In this document: piece by piece, positions 5,459 through 5,888 of the stretch
How the letters are laid out: every line of letters starts with the position of its first letter
Numbering within the stretch: the first letter of the stretch is position 1
NCBI GenBank assembly: GCA_944325295.1
Contig: CALUZL010000086.1
Coordinates: 1 to 5,888, forward strand
Reading direction: 5' to 3'
Source: an uncultured Erysipelotrichaceae bacterium
Lineage (GTDB): Bacteria; Bacillota_I; Bacilli_A; Erysipelotrichales; Erysipelotrichaceae
Length of the DNA stretch: 5,888 nt
Notes under the pieces: model-generated
What the model saw: only the letters and a program-made list of their open reading frames with translations
What the model was told of the DNA's origin: nothing
The model's database searches: none
Position numbers and translations under genes: made by a program

Positions 5459-5803
5459 ATGTACAAGAAGTATCTTTTGCCACTGGCACTGATTCTGGCT
5501 TTAGCCATGGGGATATATTGGTTAAAACCGCTTTTAAAAGGCGAGATCGGAAACGCTCTTATCATCCTGATCCGCTCCGGTCTTTTATTCGGTTTCGGTC
5601 TTTCGCTCAACGTTGGCAAGAAAAGACGTTATGAGACCTGGGTGCGCAAAGTCATCATCTCTTTTGTCTTCATCTTCTTTTTGATCTGGGATCTCGGTTA
5701 TATCATGATTCCGGAACTAAAAGCCGTATTCAACAGTTTGGGTATAAACGGTTATATCGTCTACCTTATCTATATTTATTGCGGTTGGTCATTTTTCGAT
5801 TAG
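5459..5803 (+). CDS. Small four-helix membrane protein, function unknown
   Basis: It is 114 residues with four predicted hydrophobic segments: about 5-22 (LLPLALILALAMGIYW), 31-50, 64-85 (VIISFVFIFFLIWDLGYIMI) and 97-113. They are separated by charged loops KPLLKGE (23-29) and GKKRRYETWVRK (53-64), the latter probably cytoplasmic. I recognise no family or motif. Upstream in-frame TTG at 5408 lies inside the terminator stem-loop, so the ATG at 5459 is the sensible start. The gene is preceded by its own -10 box and ends with TAG, overlapping the convergent minus-strand gene by 15 bp. It could be a subunit or immunity-like partner of the facing membrane protein, but nothing in the sequence shows this. 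Confidence 0.65.
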   Translation: MYKKYLLPLALILALAMGIYWLKPLLKGEIGNALIILIRSGLLFGFGLSLNVGKKRRYETWVRKVIISFVFIFFLIWDLGYIMIPELKAVFNSLGINGYIVYLIYIYCGWSFFD

Positions 5804-5888
5804 GCCAAATCTTATAAAGAGCGGTTTTAAAAAGCGATAGATCGCCACAAATATCAAGATTTCAAGCGGTAACATTATGAGGTTTTTG
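5789..5888 (-). CDS. C-terminus of a membrane protein, 5' part outside window
   Basis: On the minus strand an open frame enters from the window edge and reads KNLIMLPLEILIFVAIYRFL and then KPLFIRFGLIEK before TGA (5791-5789). The stretch LPLEILIFVAIYRFL is a convincing membrane helix followed by a basic tail, the usual cytoplasmic end of an inner-membrane protein. Only 32 residues are visible, so the family cannot be named. The codon style (ATC, CTC, CCG) resembles the other resident genes. No terminator is seen beyond its stop, which lies inside the convergent gene. Confidence 0.5.
   Translation of the reverse strand, partial: KNLIMLPLEILIFVAIYRFLKPLFIRFGLIEK

Noticed and set aside
5332..5619. 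Minus-strand ORF of 95 residues
   Set aside because: It runs antisense through the terminator and the membrane-protein gene, has no ribosome-binding site, and its sequence does not look like a protein.
1..5888. CRISPR array, tRNA or rRNA gene, or intact insertion sequence
   Set aside because: No regularly spaced direct repeats, cloverleaf-like sequence, rRNA segment or transposase reading frame was found.

Overview
The window comes from a low-GC Firmicute-like bacterium. Shine-Dalgarno sites are of the AGAGG/AAGGAGG type, promoters have TATAAT-like boxes, and intrinsic terminators end in U tracts. An Erysipelotrichia-like or related lineage is plausible, but this rests on gene content and style only; there is no rRNA or other marker to fix the taxon.

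Layout, left to right: (1) An RlmD/RlmCD-type 23S rRNA uracil-5-methyltransferase (52-1329), driven by an extended -10 promoter placed so close that its mRNA would begin at or next to the ATG. (2) A decayed accessory patch (about 1330-2641). It holds two unidentified gene fragments joined by a TGATG stop/start overlap, a KilA-N DNA-binding protein interrupted by one in-frame TAG, and a short remnant that looks like a RhuM-family protein. Isoleucine codon choice differs from the neighbours (ATT dominates here, ATC in the methyltransferase), which suggests horizontal origin. (3) A complete galactose mutarotase, galM (2713-3729), with all expected active-site residues. (4) A DUF349 repeat protein (3837-4979) with its own promoter and a strong terminator. 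(5) A structured, mostly non-coding stretch (about 5013-5458). It has a reverse-strand hairpin terminator, a perfect ribosome-binding site in front of a 14-codon ORF, several hairpins (one with a GUAA tetraloop) and a 13-bp-stem terminator. (6) A small four-helix membrane protein of unknown function (5459-5803), whose -10 box again lies just ahead of the ATG. (7) The 3' end of a convergent membrane-protein gene on the minus strand (5789 to beyond the window), overlapping the previous gene tail-to-tail by 15 bp.

The intact genes are unrelated housekeeping or unknown functions (rRNA modification, galactose metabolism, a coiled-coil DUF349 protein) and look like independent transcription units, not one pathway. 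No complete new system is evident. The items most worth checking are the in-frame amber in the KilA-N gene, the repeated leaderless-promoter geometry, and the structured RNA region at 5085-5443.
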